From Lycorma delicatula (lineage: Eukaryota; Arthropoda; Insecta; Hemiptera; Fulgoridae), in assembly GCF_047948215.1 (NCBI RefSeq), contig NC_134465.1:49073946-49137945 (forward strand): a stretch of DNA of 64,000 nt, given 5' to 3'. The position numbers and the translations under genes were made by a program. A model generated the notes under the pieces. That model searched no databases. It saw nothing but the letters and a program-made list of their open reading frames with translations, and was not told the origin of the DNA. Of this stretch, positions 45,000 to 56,574 are shown in pieces (positions within the stretch are counted from its first letter, which is position 1; every line of letters starts with the position of its first letter).

Positions 45000-45355
45000 A
45001 GTAGGTAATTTTTTTTTTTTTGGCTTGATAATTTCTCCACAAGCATGTATGTCGCAATGGAAATGAAATTTTTTAGCGTATGAAAAATCCCAAACCTGAC
45101 TGGGACTCAAACTAGGGACCTCCAGATAATTATTAATAAAATGTAATAATAATAATAATAATAATAACCTATCAAAGGTCTGGCATCTTCTTTAATCTTC
45201 AGGCCCAAAAATTCCCTGTACCACTTTGGGGCTTGGACTTGATGCTCCAGTACATCGAGGACCTATAACTTTTTATAACTAATCTGAAAATTTCGGGGCT
45301 GAAGTTAATAATGATATAGATCAGAGGGAGAGAGTGAGGGGTGAGCGAGATAAAT

Positions 45356-45393
<38 letters not shown>

Positions 45394-46600
45394 TGAGTGA
45401 GTAAGACTTATATTGTACACATACAATATAAATTCTATTATTAGAAATTCGACATGAACCAGTATAAGTTCGTAGAACAACAACAGTTAATAAATTGATT
45501 TATAAAATAAAATAACTGGTTAATAAAATAAAAAAATATATATATACATACATTATTTTTATTAACAGTTTTAACTAATGTAACGTATTTTGTATTTTAA
45601 CAGATGACAATGTAACACTACTACACAATTTTTATAAAAAAAATAGTCACGCACACGCATACATACACTTATAAATTCGGAAGGTAGTATAGTATATAAT
45701 CTAGAAACAGATAGAAAAAAAATATGTTATGAAGGCGAGAAAAACGTTATCTGTAACAAATCAATTTGTTAGAGAAAGCTACTGTGGTATAATAATACTA
45801 ATAAAAACGACAGAAGGAAAGCTATCAGACAACTATCCTAACGAAGCAAAACAACCTACTAGTTGTGATTCAAAATCATCGTGCGCGCGTTTGTATTATA
45901 TACATATATATATATATATACTATGAAGCGTAATGCAACGAAGAAATTTTGATGTAAGCGTACACAATTAATAGATTTAAACTTTTGTTAAAAAATTTTT
46001 TTTTTAAATCTACGATGCATATGATACGTGTGATTTTAGGGTTCCATAAAACATTTTCTTCAAAGATAAAAAAAATCCATTGGGAAAGGTATTAATTTTT
46101 AATCGTTATGTAATATTATAATTTATGAGAGTACCTAAAAAAAAAGCAGTATATAAATAAGACGAAATGTACTTTAATACTCTAAAAAATGATGTTACAC
46201 TTTCCAGGCATTAGTTATTTATTCTTGTACAGTGGAAAAATAATGATACAAAAAAGAAGTTTAGAAAATTCGAAAAACCAATATTTTTTACTCTGATCGG
46301 CTCCCTTACCTCCAAAGTATTTTTTGGAGGCCACATGCACTACTCTTCTGCTTAGAAAGACAACAAAAAAATTTAGTTAAAAAAAAAAAGGAATAATTAA
46401 AAGAATAACTTTTCAATTTTCGTAGAAGGGGAGAATTTCAGGGGCCAAAGTTTTTTTTTTAAATGATAAGATAATCATGTACGCATTTAAGCTTAATATA
46501 AAATGGGGTTATGTTTACAAAATGTTGAGAAAATTGACCCCGAGAAATTATCTACCCCATTCCATGAAGATACTGACCCAAAATTTTACCAAAAAATTAC
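45000..46600. other. AT-rich sequence with microsatellites
   Basis: (TAA)n at about 45130-45170, (GA)n at 45365-45395, (TA)n at 45903-45920. 46260-46480 belongs to a degenerate repeat also seen, in the same or opposite sense, at 60.6-60.9 and 61.85-62.2 kb (GATCGGCTCC, CCAAAGTATTTTT). No gene. Confidence 0.55.
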
Positions 46601-46608
46601 CCCATATA

Positions 46609-47845
46609 CGAGTTCTGTAAAAAACTTAACGAGTTCTGAAAAAACTTTTTATTTACAAACCGTGGACTTTATCATCTTCAAAATAGTTCCCTTGGGAAGC
46701 CACGCAACGTTTCAAACGGTTTTCTCACTCTTCATAGCAATGTTGGAACTCAGGAACTGGAATATCCTTTAGATGGTAGATTACATTTTACTTAATGTTT
46801 TCTTCTGTTTCAAAATGTCCTTTGAAATGTTTTGTAAAAGTCGCAGGGGCTCAAGTCAGGTGAATAAGGTGCTGAGGAACTAAAGGAATGTTTTTATTTG
46901 CAAAAACTCATTAGCTGAAAGTGCAGTGAATTGTCATGTTGAAGAAACCAGTTGTCTTTGATAACTGGTCTCACGCGGGCAACTCTTTTCCGCAATCTTT
47001 CAAGAATTTCTCGGTAAACATACTGATTCACAGTCTGTCCTGTAGCAAAAACACCTTTTGGAAAATGCCAAACAAATGCCAAATCACGGTTTTGATGTTT
47101 GATTTTCTCATTTTTATTTTTTGGGACGTGGTGAGTTTGAAGTGTGCCACCCCTTGCTTTGGCGTTTTGTTTCTGGGTCGTACTCAAATATCCAACATTC
47201 ATCACCAGTAATAACATATTTTTAGAAAATCAGGATCCGTTTCAATTCGTCCTAGAAGATCAAATTTTTACCCTGTTGTTTTTCTGTTCAACAGTGAGGT
47301 TTTTTGAGACCAATTTTGCACAAACGTTTTTCACGTCCAATTCGTTTATCAAAATTTCACGGACTGTGATACGGTTCAAATTCAATTGTTCTTCAATCAT
47401 TCTGATAGTTAATCGCCGGTCGTACCGTATCAAGAGTCTGATTCGGTACATTGTCGTCACTTTTTGACGTGGATCAAGGGCAACTGATTCCCTGCCATCT
47501 GAAAATGCTTTAAACCACCTAAAACCTCGGGCTCGTGACATTTCGTTATCTCCATACACCGTTTTCAATTTTGGAAAAGTTTCAGTAGCATTCTCAACGA
47601 GTTTAAGACAAAACCTGATTGTACAACGTTGCTCATATTCAGTATCACTGATTTTTGTAAGGCACAACAAAAACCCGTTTCACGAAACGTTTGTTTACGT
47701 CCCACGTGGGAAAAATAGACTAAAATTATTAATACCTAATATACATTAGCTATTCATATAACCATATGTTTACTAGTAACTTTACAGTGTTGCCACTTTA
47801 GCTGCCAAAAAAATACTAGTTTCATTACTTTATTTACAGACCCCG
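46609..47845 (-). mobile_element. mariner element, near full length
   Basis: 1237 bp between TA dinucleotides at 46607-46608 and 47846-47847. Tips are short imperfect inverted repeats: CGAGTTCTGTAAAAAAC on the left and, in complement, CGGGGTCTGTAAATAAAG on the right. Length is typical of mariner. Confidence 0.75.
46620..47670 (-). pseudogene. mariner transposase, decayed
   Basis: Begins near 47670 or a few codons downstream. The 136-codon frame 47260-47670 carries the two DNA-binding helices (RCTIRFCLKLVENATETFPK; RRLTIRMIEEQLNLNRITVR). The frame 46894-47217 carries YREILERLRKRVARVRPVI and the second catalytic region FLQHDNSLHF (usual HHDNAPAH). Frameshifts near 47250 and after 46890; the last part is poorly preserved. 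Enzyme would act on its own TIRs in the nucleus. Inactive as read. Confidence 0.85.
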
Positions 47846-47849
47846 TACA

Positions 47850-48635
47850 TTTGAATAAAATGATAAATATTTTAAATTGTGTGTGTAACCAGTGCATCAG
47901 AAACAACTGTTGTCAGATTTTTTTTTTTTGTATTAGACATAACTTTTTTTAATGATCGCGATTTATTATCATTTTAAAAATAACAAATTTTATTATACAA
48001 ATATTCTATATACGAATTTTGTACTAAATTATCAGTTAATAGATTTTTTTGTTGATTTTAGCTTTAATTTTACAATCTAAGATTAATTCTAATTTCATTT
48101 AAGGTCATCTGTCAAACTTTTAAAATTAACTATAGTTTTCTTTACCTTTACATCCTAAACGGTATGGTTTAAGTTCCAGTCCATAAATGCTGGAAGTATT
48201 TTGTTAATTTTCTTTATTTTCATTGCTCATGCTGTTTAATATATAAACGAAATATACTTGTAAAAAAAGGAAGACCGATTATCACATTAATTTAACTATT
48301 TAAAAAATGATAATTTTATGAGTAAGTTGTAACTGCTTTTTTTTCCAGGGAGAAGGGACGGTTGAAGCTGTACACTACGTTTAAATTTAATCTGATAATA
48401 AATTTTGTTTTTTATCTTTACATCATAATAAAATATTAAATAAAATATAAGCTTAAAACAGGAAGCATAAATATAATAAAAATACATAATCTACTTTTTT
48501 AATATATAATTCTTAAATCCCCTACTGAGTGGAAATAATGTACATAATACATTTTTTCACAACAGAAAGAGATATAGATTAATCTGTTCTACACACCATC
48601 TATCACGTTTTTTTCTTATGAATATAATGCATGTA
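47850..48635. other. AT-rich sequence, no gene
   Basis: Nothing recognised. Confidence 0.5.
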
Positions 48636-48639
48636 AATC

Positions 48640-48756
48640 AAGAATATGTAAAACAAATTGTTATAGATGTAGGATGTAGAGGGTATACTGAAATGAAACG
48701 ACTAGCACTACGGAGGGAATCTTGGAGAGCTGCATCAAACCAGTCAAATGAGTGAA
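48640..48756 (+). repeat. RTE-type LINE, 120-bp 3' end
   Basis: Only the last coding bases (YVKQIV, GYTEMKRLAL in sense), the GCATCAAACCAGTCAAATGA end and an A run. An extreme 5' truncation. Confidence 0.85.
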
Positions 48757-48964
48757 GAAAAAAAAAATCAGATGAGGTAAAAATAAATGATCTTTTATTC
48801 TGATAGGTACACAATAATACAGTACTATATAAACATATCAGAAATGGATAAATATGCTACTCCTTGCAAAAAAAATTGCCCCAACATATACATACAAAAA
48901 AAAATCAAAAGAAACAATAGTAAAATCTTGATCTTAGTGGCAACACAAAATACACGATAAATAA

Positions 48965-49390
48965 AAAAAAAAAAATACAAAAAAATTACAAAAATATATT
49001 TGATTACATAAAAAAAGCTTTTATTTAACTAAAAGCTATATAATATTAACATTAATAAAAAAAGGGAACAAATTAGAAAAAGTAAAAAATAAGAATTAAA
49101 TCAAATTGAGAATTTTAAACAAAAAAATTTAATATATTAACAAATATAAAAATGCACTGAAAAGTAAAAAACAAATTATATAAATATCTAATAAATAACC
49201 AATAAATAAATGTAATAATTATTAAATTTTAAAATTAAAAGTAATGAAAATATTTAGTTAAATAAAAGCGTGGCGCAGTTTGTTTCTTTTTTTTATTAAT
49301 GTTAATATTAATATTAGTTAAATAAAAGCTTTTTTAAAAAAATGTAATCAAATATATTTTTGTAATTTTTTTTGTTTTTTGTATTTTATT
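48965..49390. repeat. AT-rich foldback
   Basis: Arms about 48965-49070 and 49279-49390 are inverted copies (TATATTTGATTACAT / ATGTAATCAAATATA; AAGCTTTTATTTAACT / AGTTAAATAAAAGCTT). Loop about 200 bp. Confidence 0.75.
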
Positions 49391-49537
49391 TTTATTTTTT
49401 ACTTTTTAGTCTTAATGAACAATAAACTTTTTACATTCAAAAAAAAAATATTCTTAATAATATTTATATCTGAATATTATTGTTTGTTCAGGTTTGTTTG
49501 TTTATTAAGACTAAAAAGTAAAAATATTTATTTTTAC

Positions 49538-50090
49538 ACATCGAAGCTACATACGTGTACGAAATTTCAATCATTTTCATACGATAATTCATGAGAAATG
49601 AAAATTTTCAACTAAATGCATGAATTTATCGTAGGGGTAGCGCGTGGAGGCGAGCCATATCAAATTCCGACACCGTAGTGCTGTATTGTCATCGAAGTTA
49701 CATACGTGTACCAAATTTCATTGATTTTCATACGATAGATCAAAAGATATAGCGGTTGCAAGATTTGATTCCTAAAGCAAGTTAAATAAAAGCTTTGTTT
49801 GTTTAATAAGACTAAAAAAAAGTAAAAATATTTATTTTTACACATCGAAGTTACATACGTGTACCAAATTTCAATCATTTTCATACGATAATTCATGAGA
49901 AATGAAAATTTTCAACTAAATGTATGAATTTAGCGTAGGGGTAGTGCGTGGGGGTGGGGGTGGGTCATATCAAAATGCCGACACCGTAATGCTGTATTGT
50001 CATCGAAGTCACATACGTGAATCAAATTTCATTGATTTTCATACGATTTGCGAGATCTGATTATTCCTAAAGCGAGTTAAATAAAAGCTT
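49538..50090 (+). repeat. tandem repeat, ~150-bp half-units in ~301-bp units
   Basis: CATCGAAG-TACATACGTG recurs at about 49539, 49690, 49840 and 49991. The 301-bp period is more exact than the 150-bp one (TTCATGAGAAATGAAAATTT occurs once per 301 bp). Ends beside AAGCTT-containing AT-rich sequence. Confidence 0.8.
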
Positions 50091-50192
50091 ATAAAAATAA
50101 AAATAGATGCAAATAAAATTCATATTAATTATTTAAAATACAAACTCGTGAAATAATAATAAAAAAATACACGTGAGTATACTAAATACAAA

Positions 50193-50505
50193 AATCTGAT
50201 GTGGATTTAAAAGTACATAAAATTTTATTTCATTAATAATTTCTATTTTTTTAATTGTTATTATTTATCGTAAATTTTTTTTTACAATCGGAGGTTAATA
50301 ATTATTAACAAATCAATATGTTAAAATTAAAAAAAAAGGTTAAAAAAAGTAGATGAAGTCTGATTCGAACCGATGTGCCTCTTGTAAGATCCAAATATTT
50401 CATTAATTAAAATTTTATCTAGCTATAACCCTGGAACCAATGAAATAAGTATCACATGATATATCGTTGAAAAGCTCCCAATTAGGGCTTATTACTGCAA
50501 TTACC
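50193..50505 (-). repeat. repeat C, truncated, joined to a mariner
   Basis: Reverse-oriented partial copy (GAACCGATGTGCCTCTTG, ATATATCGTTGAAAAGCTCC). Its internal end meets the mariner at about 50505, so one of them interrupted or deleted the other. Confidence 0.75.
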
Positions 50506-51105
50506 CCTACTGTTAAAAAAGCAAATCAGCACGGTTTTGATCTTTGATTTGCTTATTCGATATTTTTTCGGTCGAGGAGATGACGGAGTGTGCCACTCTT
50601 CGTTTTGCCGATCATACTCAAATATCCAGGATTCATCACCTGTGATCACGCGATTTAAGAATTGGTCGTTGTCAATCCTCTCAAGATCAACGCACACGTT
50701 TCTTCGATTGTCCTTCTGTTCCGTTGTGAGGTTTTTCGGCACCGATTTCACACAATTCTTTCGCATGTCCAAATCGTCTATCAAAATTTGACGTACGGTG
50801 AAAGTGTTTAAATTGAACTGTTCACACATCGTCCTTATTGTTAAACGACGGTCTGATCTCAGAAGAATCCTCACACGCTCAACGTTTTCGTCAAATTTTG
50901 GAGTTGAAGGTCTCTCTGAGCGAGGTTGATCTTCAACGTGTTCTCGGCTTTCAAAAATTGATATTTGCCAGCGGAAAAATTGTGCTCTTGATAAGCAATG
51001 TTCCCCGTAGGCCTGTTTCAACTTTTCAATTGTCACACTCGCGGATTTCCCAAGTTTAACACAAAACTTGATTGCACAACGTCGCTCTAAATTCCGATCC
51101 TCCAT
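50482..51105 (-). pseudogene. mariner transposase, N-terminal two-thirds, open frame
   Basis: The best-preserved mariner frame here. I start it at the ATG at 51105 (MEDRNLERRCAIKFCVKLGK), where the family usually begins, although the frame stays open further upstream. Helix-turn-helix parts: CVKLGKSASVTIEKLKQAYG and RRLTIRTMCEQFNLNTFTVR. First catalytic aspartate in ITGDESWIFEYDR near residue 155. The frame reaches KTVLICFFNSRG, then runs into repeat C and stops at 50482. The second and third catalytic residues are absent, so no activity is expected. Confidence 0.88.
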
Positions 51106-51296
51106 TTTCGTAACATACAACAAAAACACAAATTCACTGATGGCGCTGTCAAAAATAATGTGTTGGCTGAACGGAGTTGAAACTCGTACTGAGCATGTGG
51201 AAGGGATGAACAAACCGGACTATCACAACCGGTAGACACAGCGTTGCCATATCGCTCACAGTGTTACCATTCTCATTACTTTTCTCACACACCTCG
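50505..51296 (-). mobile_element. mariner element, 3' half missing
   Basis: The outer end at the right reads, in complement, CGAGGTGTGTGAGAAAAGTA next to TA at 51297-51298, a mariner-like tip. The left half is lost at repeat C. Confidence 0.75.
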
Positions 51297-51297
51297 T

Positions 51298-51304
<7 letters not shown>

Positions 51305-51360
<56 letters not shown>
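51305..51360. repeat. (CA)n-(TA)n microsatellite
   Basis: CA tract to about 51347, then TA, right next to the mariner tip. Confidence 0.9.
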
Positions 51361-51362
<2 letters not shown>

Positions 51363-51364
51363 AG

Positions 51365-53140
51365 TTTTCCTTTAAACATTCCACACACACTATCATCAAC
51401 GGCATTATTAATTTGCGGCCGGCCTGATTTTTTAGGACTACGCAGAAAAGATTCCCTGACGTTGTTCAACGTGTTCTTCAGACACCCAAACTTTTCTCTT
51501 TACACATATATCCGGTCGATTCAAACCGATTATGCAAAGATAAATATTATTTTCACTTAACAAGATCTCAAATTTACCAAATCTTAAACTTTCTTCGGAA
51601 TGAATGTTGAACTGTAACAATAGATTAACATTTAGCAAACTGCAAAAACACAAAAGGCTTTCTGTTCAGGAGTGGCCATCTTTATTAGTAGCGTTGTCAA
51701 GCGACGGAATATGTCGGGAAAATTGCAAAGTATCGTCGGCACTTTACAATAAGCTTGATTTTTTCAATTCGCCTACGATATATAAATATAAAGTTTGTTT
51801 ACCTCAAGATTCAATTAACATTAAAAGATATTTAGTTGATATGAAATGTATCATATAAATATTCCATGATTTTCGGCAAGTTACAATTTTTTATTTATTA
51901 TTAGCGAGTAAATTACGAGATTTATATGTATATAAATATATTTTCCGTATGAAAACATTATTTATCCCAGTATATATCCCAAAATATATACTGTATAATA
52001 ATGATTGAGATATAACCTAATCGTATACGTACAGTAAAAACTACTGTACCACTCTTTGCAAAATTATTTTTCTTTAGAAAAAAATAAATTAAAATCAGCG
52101 TTGTTTTTTCGTCTGGTTAAACAGTTGATTTTATTAAGTAATATCTGTCTTAATTTATGTTAAAATATAATCATATTAAATTAAATAAATATGATAATTA
52201 GTAATTAAATTTTATATATATGACAGATAATAATTAACTATAAATAAATCTTTATCAAATACATTAAAATACGGTAATAGTATTTATTACATATTTATTT
52301 AGTTTTTTTTTTTAATATCAATTGAGACTATTATGTAAACCCAACAGTAATTTTTTCGTTAATTATATGCTACTGCATTAATCAACAGACATATTATTTG
52401 AATAATATAAATATTAATGAATAAATTCATGGATTTATTTTTGTCTAGTGAAATAGATTATTAATATCATTTCACTTAAAGAAAAAAAAGAAAATAAAGA
52501 TTTTTATTTTATTATCTCAGGAAACTACTTTACAATGCCTTACTTCACTACTTTTAAAAAATGAAAGAATAATCGGATATTATCAACTGATAACATGTGA
52601 ATATACAGATTTATTCATTACGAACGAAACAAAATTTCAGAATATGTTCTGTTGTTGAAAATAAAGAACGTTCATACGAACGTAACTTCGAAAATGGTTT
52701 GTTGGCTGGCGAAAGATTTCGCCCCGATTCCTGCACCTTCAACATTTTCACGGTCGATTAAACCATTTACTCTACCGTATTAACATCCGGTAATGAATTT
52801 CAACCGGTTTTACACCTTCAATAAATAAAAATCTTATCAAATAATTTTGAAATAATCAAAAAAAGGTTATAATAAAAAAATTCTTTTGGAACAGCTGCCA
52901 TTTTCTATGTCAAGGATTCATACTTGAACATCAGATAGTTTCACTTTATTCTATTAAATAACTTTTCCTTTGGCACAATTTGTTTCTTTAATTATTATTA
53001 AACGACCTTCGTTTAATTTAGGTGATATCAAATCAAAAATAACATTACGAAGATACAAATAACTTTGTTATGTTTCAAATATGTTTTCAATTAAATATAT
53101 ATAATAGTAATTAACAAATTTTTAATATATTATAATTACC
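51365..53140. other. AT-rich sequence; repeat F fragment at 52636-52800
   Basis: No gene recognised. 52636-52800 resembles repeat F (GAAAGATTTCGCC, ATGTTCTGTTGTTGAAAATA). Confidence 0.5.
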
Positions 53141-53142
53141 AG

Positions 53143-53755
53143 CCTACCGGGCTGATTAAGAGTTAAACTCGTTGTCGCAAATCAATTGTTTAACAGGCGA
53201 TTTCGAAGTTCTAAGGTTCGAATACCTTAGAACAGCTGTTCCTAGTAACAGCTATTTGCTTCTACAGGAATTTGAATATTATACAGTGGATACCGGTGTA
53301 CCTCGGTAGTCTTTCTTTTTTTCTTTTTTTTTTTCCTGTTTAGCCTCCGGTAACTACCGTTTAGATAATTCTTCAGAGGATGAATGAGGATGATATGTAT
53401 GAGTGAAAATGAAGTGTAGTCTTGTACATTCTCAGTTCGACCATTCCTGAGATGTGTGGTTAATTGAAACCCAACCACCAAACAACACCGATATCCACGA
53501 TCTAGTATTCAAATCCGTATAAAATTAACTGCCTTTATTAGGATTTGAACCTTAGAACTTTTGACTTCAAAATCAGCTGATTTGCGATGACGAGTTAATC
53601 ACTAGACCAGCCCGATGGGCTAGGAATGATAGGTCTGAGTCTGTACAAGACTACACGTCATTTGCATATCATACATATCCTTATCAGGAAGGGGGTAGCT
53701 TATTGTTCACTAGTTGAACGGATCGCAAAGTACACATTAGGAAAATAAATAATAT
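53143..53755 (+). mobile_element. SINE-B interrupted by SINE-A
   Basis: SINE-B head and part of body at 53143-53310 (CCTACCGGGCTGATTAAGAG; GTGGATACCGGTGTACC), and tail at 53625-53755 (GCTTATTGTTCACTAGTTGA). About 30 bp of SINE-B expected between them is missing and no target duplication is evident, so this join may reflect deletion or recombination as well as insertion. Confidence 0.75.
53316..53622 (-). mobile_element. SINE-A within SINE-B
   Basis: Reverse orientation, tail after a pyrimidine tract at 53310-53335. The head (AAATCAGCTGATTTGCGATG, then CCAGCCCGATGGGC) is partly more like a SINE-B head. Confidence 0.8.
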
Positions 53756-53894
53756 AATGTTACAAAGTCGCTTTTAGGTAGATTTCATAAGAATGCTACT
53801 TATTGTAATGGGTACCATGATTCGACTTCTGGAAAATTTCGACATATATTCGCCTTTCACATTCCCCAGACCCCAAAACCACCGTCAGCTCAAA

Positions 53895-53898
<4 letters not shown>

Positions 53899-53942
<44 letters not shown>
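53899..53942. repeat. (TA)n microsatellite
   Basis: About 44 bp of TA. Confidence 0.9.
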
Positions 53943-53945
<3 letters not shown>

Positions 53946-53949
53946 CTTT

Positions 53950-54655
53950 TTTTTTCTTTTTTTTTTCATTTTCTTGTGGACACAGTAACTGCCATTATTT
54001 TGCTCCAATCACTTTCAAATTGTTCCTTAAAAATAACTCGTCCCAAAATCTCGGTCGAATTTGTTAACGGACAAAATCGGACCATAGGGAAGGAAAAAGG
54101 GGGGATTTTTCGAAAAAAAAAATCGCTATAACTTTCTTCTTAAATAAATTATCAAATTCGTTTAAAGTTCTACTATTTTTTGGATAAGAGTCTAAACTTA
54201 TCTAAGTAAAGTTTTTTGAAACCGTTGGCCAAGGGGGTTCAAAAAATGGGTTTCGAATGCAAAAAAAATCATACTTCCCTTAGTAGGCACAGTATCAAAT
54301 CGGTTTAAAAGTGGTCGTTGGTCCTCTAAACATTACCTAAAACCTTTTTCTGAAAAAATTTTTGATATGACCAACTCTTACGGCATGGGATGAAATGTTG
54401 CTGGAATTGTAAGAAAATGGGGTTTGTCGTATGCTAAACAAGTGAAACTTTTTTTACATGCCACCATTGCCGTATTGAGTAAATTAAAAGTTTTTCTTAA
54501 CTTTAAGGTTGAAATCTTTTTTAACCCCTACTTAGCACCGGTGAAATCTACCTCCGTCTTCCGGGGTGACGAAATGGATTTTTTCTTTTTGTTCCTTTTT
54601 CATATGGTTTTCATTCATTGCTTTATTATTGTCGCCTTTCTTCCGTCCTTCAAAT
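53950..54655. other. unassigned sequence, likely old repeat
   Basis: Mixed composition with phrases usual in insect repeats (CTTTCAAATTGTTCCTTAAA), but no ends or family identified. Confidence 0.4.
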
Positions 54656-54672
54656 CGCATAGATCAGTAGGT

Positions 54673-55589
54673 TTTTTTTGTCTTCAGTCATTTGACTGGT
54701 TTGATGCAGCTCTCCAAGATTCCCTATCTAGTGCTTGTCGTTTCATTTCAGTATACCCTCTACATCCTACATCCCTAACAATTTGTTTTACATATTCCAA
54801 ACGTGGCCTGCCTACACAATTTTTTCCTTCTACCTGTCCTTCCAATATTAAAGCGACTATTCCAGGATGCCTTAGTATGTGGCCTATAAGTCTGTCTCTT
54901 CTTTTAACTATATTTTTCCAAATGCTACTTTCTTCATCTATTTGCCGCAATACCTCTTCATTTGTCACTTTATCCACCCATCTGATTTTTAACATTCTCC
55001 TATAGCACCGCATTTCAAAAGCTTCTAATCTTTTCTTCTCAGATACTCCGTTTGTCCAATTTTCACTTCCATATAAAGCGACACTACAAACATACATTTT
55101 CAAAAATCTTTTCCTGACATTTAAATTAATTTTTGATGTAAACAAATTATATTTCTTACTGAAGGCTCGTTTAGCTTGTGCTATTCGGCATTTTATATCG
55201 CTCCTGCTTCGTCCATCTTTAGTAATTCTACTTCCCAAATAACAAAATTCTTCTACCTCCATAATCTTTTCTCCTCCTATTTTCACATTCAGCGGTCCAT
55301 CTTTGTTATTTCTACTACATTTCATTACTTTTGTTTTCTTCTTGTTTATTTTCATGCGATAGTTCTTGCGTAGGACTTCATCTATGCCGTTCATTGTTTC
55401 TTCTAAATCCTTTTTACTTTCGGTTAGAATTACTATATCATCGGCAAATCGTAGCATCTTTATATTTTCACCCTGTACTGTTACCCCGAATCTAAATTGT
55501 TCTTTAACATCATTAACTGCTAGTTCCATGTAAAGATTAAAAAGTAACGGAGATAGGGAACATCCTTGTCGGACTCCCTTTCTTATTAC
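54673..55589 (-). pseudogene. RTE-type LINE with long open frame and target duplication
   Basis: The minus-strand frame 54684-55619 (311 codons) is open through the whole copy: GVRQGCSLSPLLFNLYMEL, RFADDIVILTE (catalytic DD retained), CSRNNKDGPLNVKIGG, MRCYRRMLKIRWVDKV, GRPRLEYVKQIVRDVG and the complete terminal WRAASNQSND. 5'-truncated within the reverse transcriptase. GATCAGTAGGT at 54662-54672 and 55590-55600 is a perfect 11-bp target duplication. The open frame and exact duplication suggest a young insertion. Confidence 0.94.
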
Positions 55590-55600
55590 GATCAGTAGGT

Positions 55601-56240
55601 AGTGGAGAAATACATACAAATCGTTTATAAAACTTCAAAGAAAAAATCAAACGGGTTTAGATTAGGTAATACCTTAGAAACCACCGCATACAAGCTGTGT
55701 CATCGACTACGTCCCGAACGATTCAGCGATCGGGGAAAACGTCATTCGATCAATCCAAACAGAGTTATGACAATGAGGAGGCGCCGGATGTTGTTGGCAA
55801 ATAAAATTCTCCGAACAATTTTGCATTTGAGGAAAGAACCGTGTACCCAGCAACTTTAGTTACTCTCGCTCTAGCGAAAAAAAAATAACCCGTAAATTTG
55901 CCGTCGGAATATCGCTCAGAAAACATTTATACAACGCTAATATTTATGTCCTGAAAGTTTATACCATTCTTTTTTCTTTCTCTCTGGAAACTTAGATTCT
56001 CGAATCACTTTTCTAAATGTATCTCTCTGTCTTTATATAGATCTTTAGAAATGTTTAATGTTTTTAGATCTCCTTCTATTATTTAAACCGGTGGGTCTTT
56101 GTGGCTCTGTTTATGCAGAAATTAAATATTCGTTTTATCAATCTTTGGTCGTTCATAATTAAGTTGCTTTATTATTATTTCCATAAAATAATAGTAAACC
56201 TTTAACAATTTGTTTTTTTTAACCTTCCCTAAAATGGGAA
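55601..56240. other. unassigned sequence
   Basis: An 85-codon plus-strand frame at 55602-55859 has no recognisable domain. The remainder is AT-rich. Confidence 0.4.
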
Positions 56241-56242
56241 AC

Positions 56243-56570
56243 AGCCCACCAGACTGGTTTAATGGTTAATTCGTCGTCGTAAAGCAATTGATTTAACAGC
56301 TGATTTTCGAATTTGAATGTTCTGAGATTTCCACTAAATGTTAGTTGTTTTTATACTGTTTTGAATAACAGTGGAAACCGGTGTACTTTGATGGTTGGGG
56401 TTCGATTAATCACATATCTCAGGAACGGATGACCTGAGTCTGTACATGACTATACCTCATTTATATGTCATTATACGTATTTATCTTCATCTCATATGAT
56501 CGAGAAGGAGGGTTGCTTACTGTTTAGTAGTAGAACAGATTGAAACGTACATATTGGGAAAAAAATTTTT
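56243..56570 (+). mobile_element. SINE-B, uninterrupted copy
   Basis: Reference SINE-B copy: tRNA-like head (GACTGGTTTAATGGTTAATT), body (GGAAACCGGTGTACTTTGAT) and tail (GTTGCTTACTGTTTAGTAGT, then AACGTACATATTGGGAAAA). No clear target duplication. Confidence 0.85.
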
Positions 56571-56574
56571 TTAA

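Noticed and set aside
46936..47467. Plus-strand frames across the mariner at 46.6-47.8 kb
   Set aside because: Antisense to recognisable transposase motifs on the minus strand.
49538..50090. CRISPR-like spaced repeats
   Set aside because: Long tandem units with diverged homologous interiors, not short repeats with unique spacers, and the genome is animal.
55602..55859. 85-codon plus-strand frame as a gene
   Set aside because: No recognisable domain, begins at a LINE junction, and no splice or promoter support.
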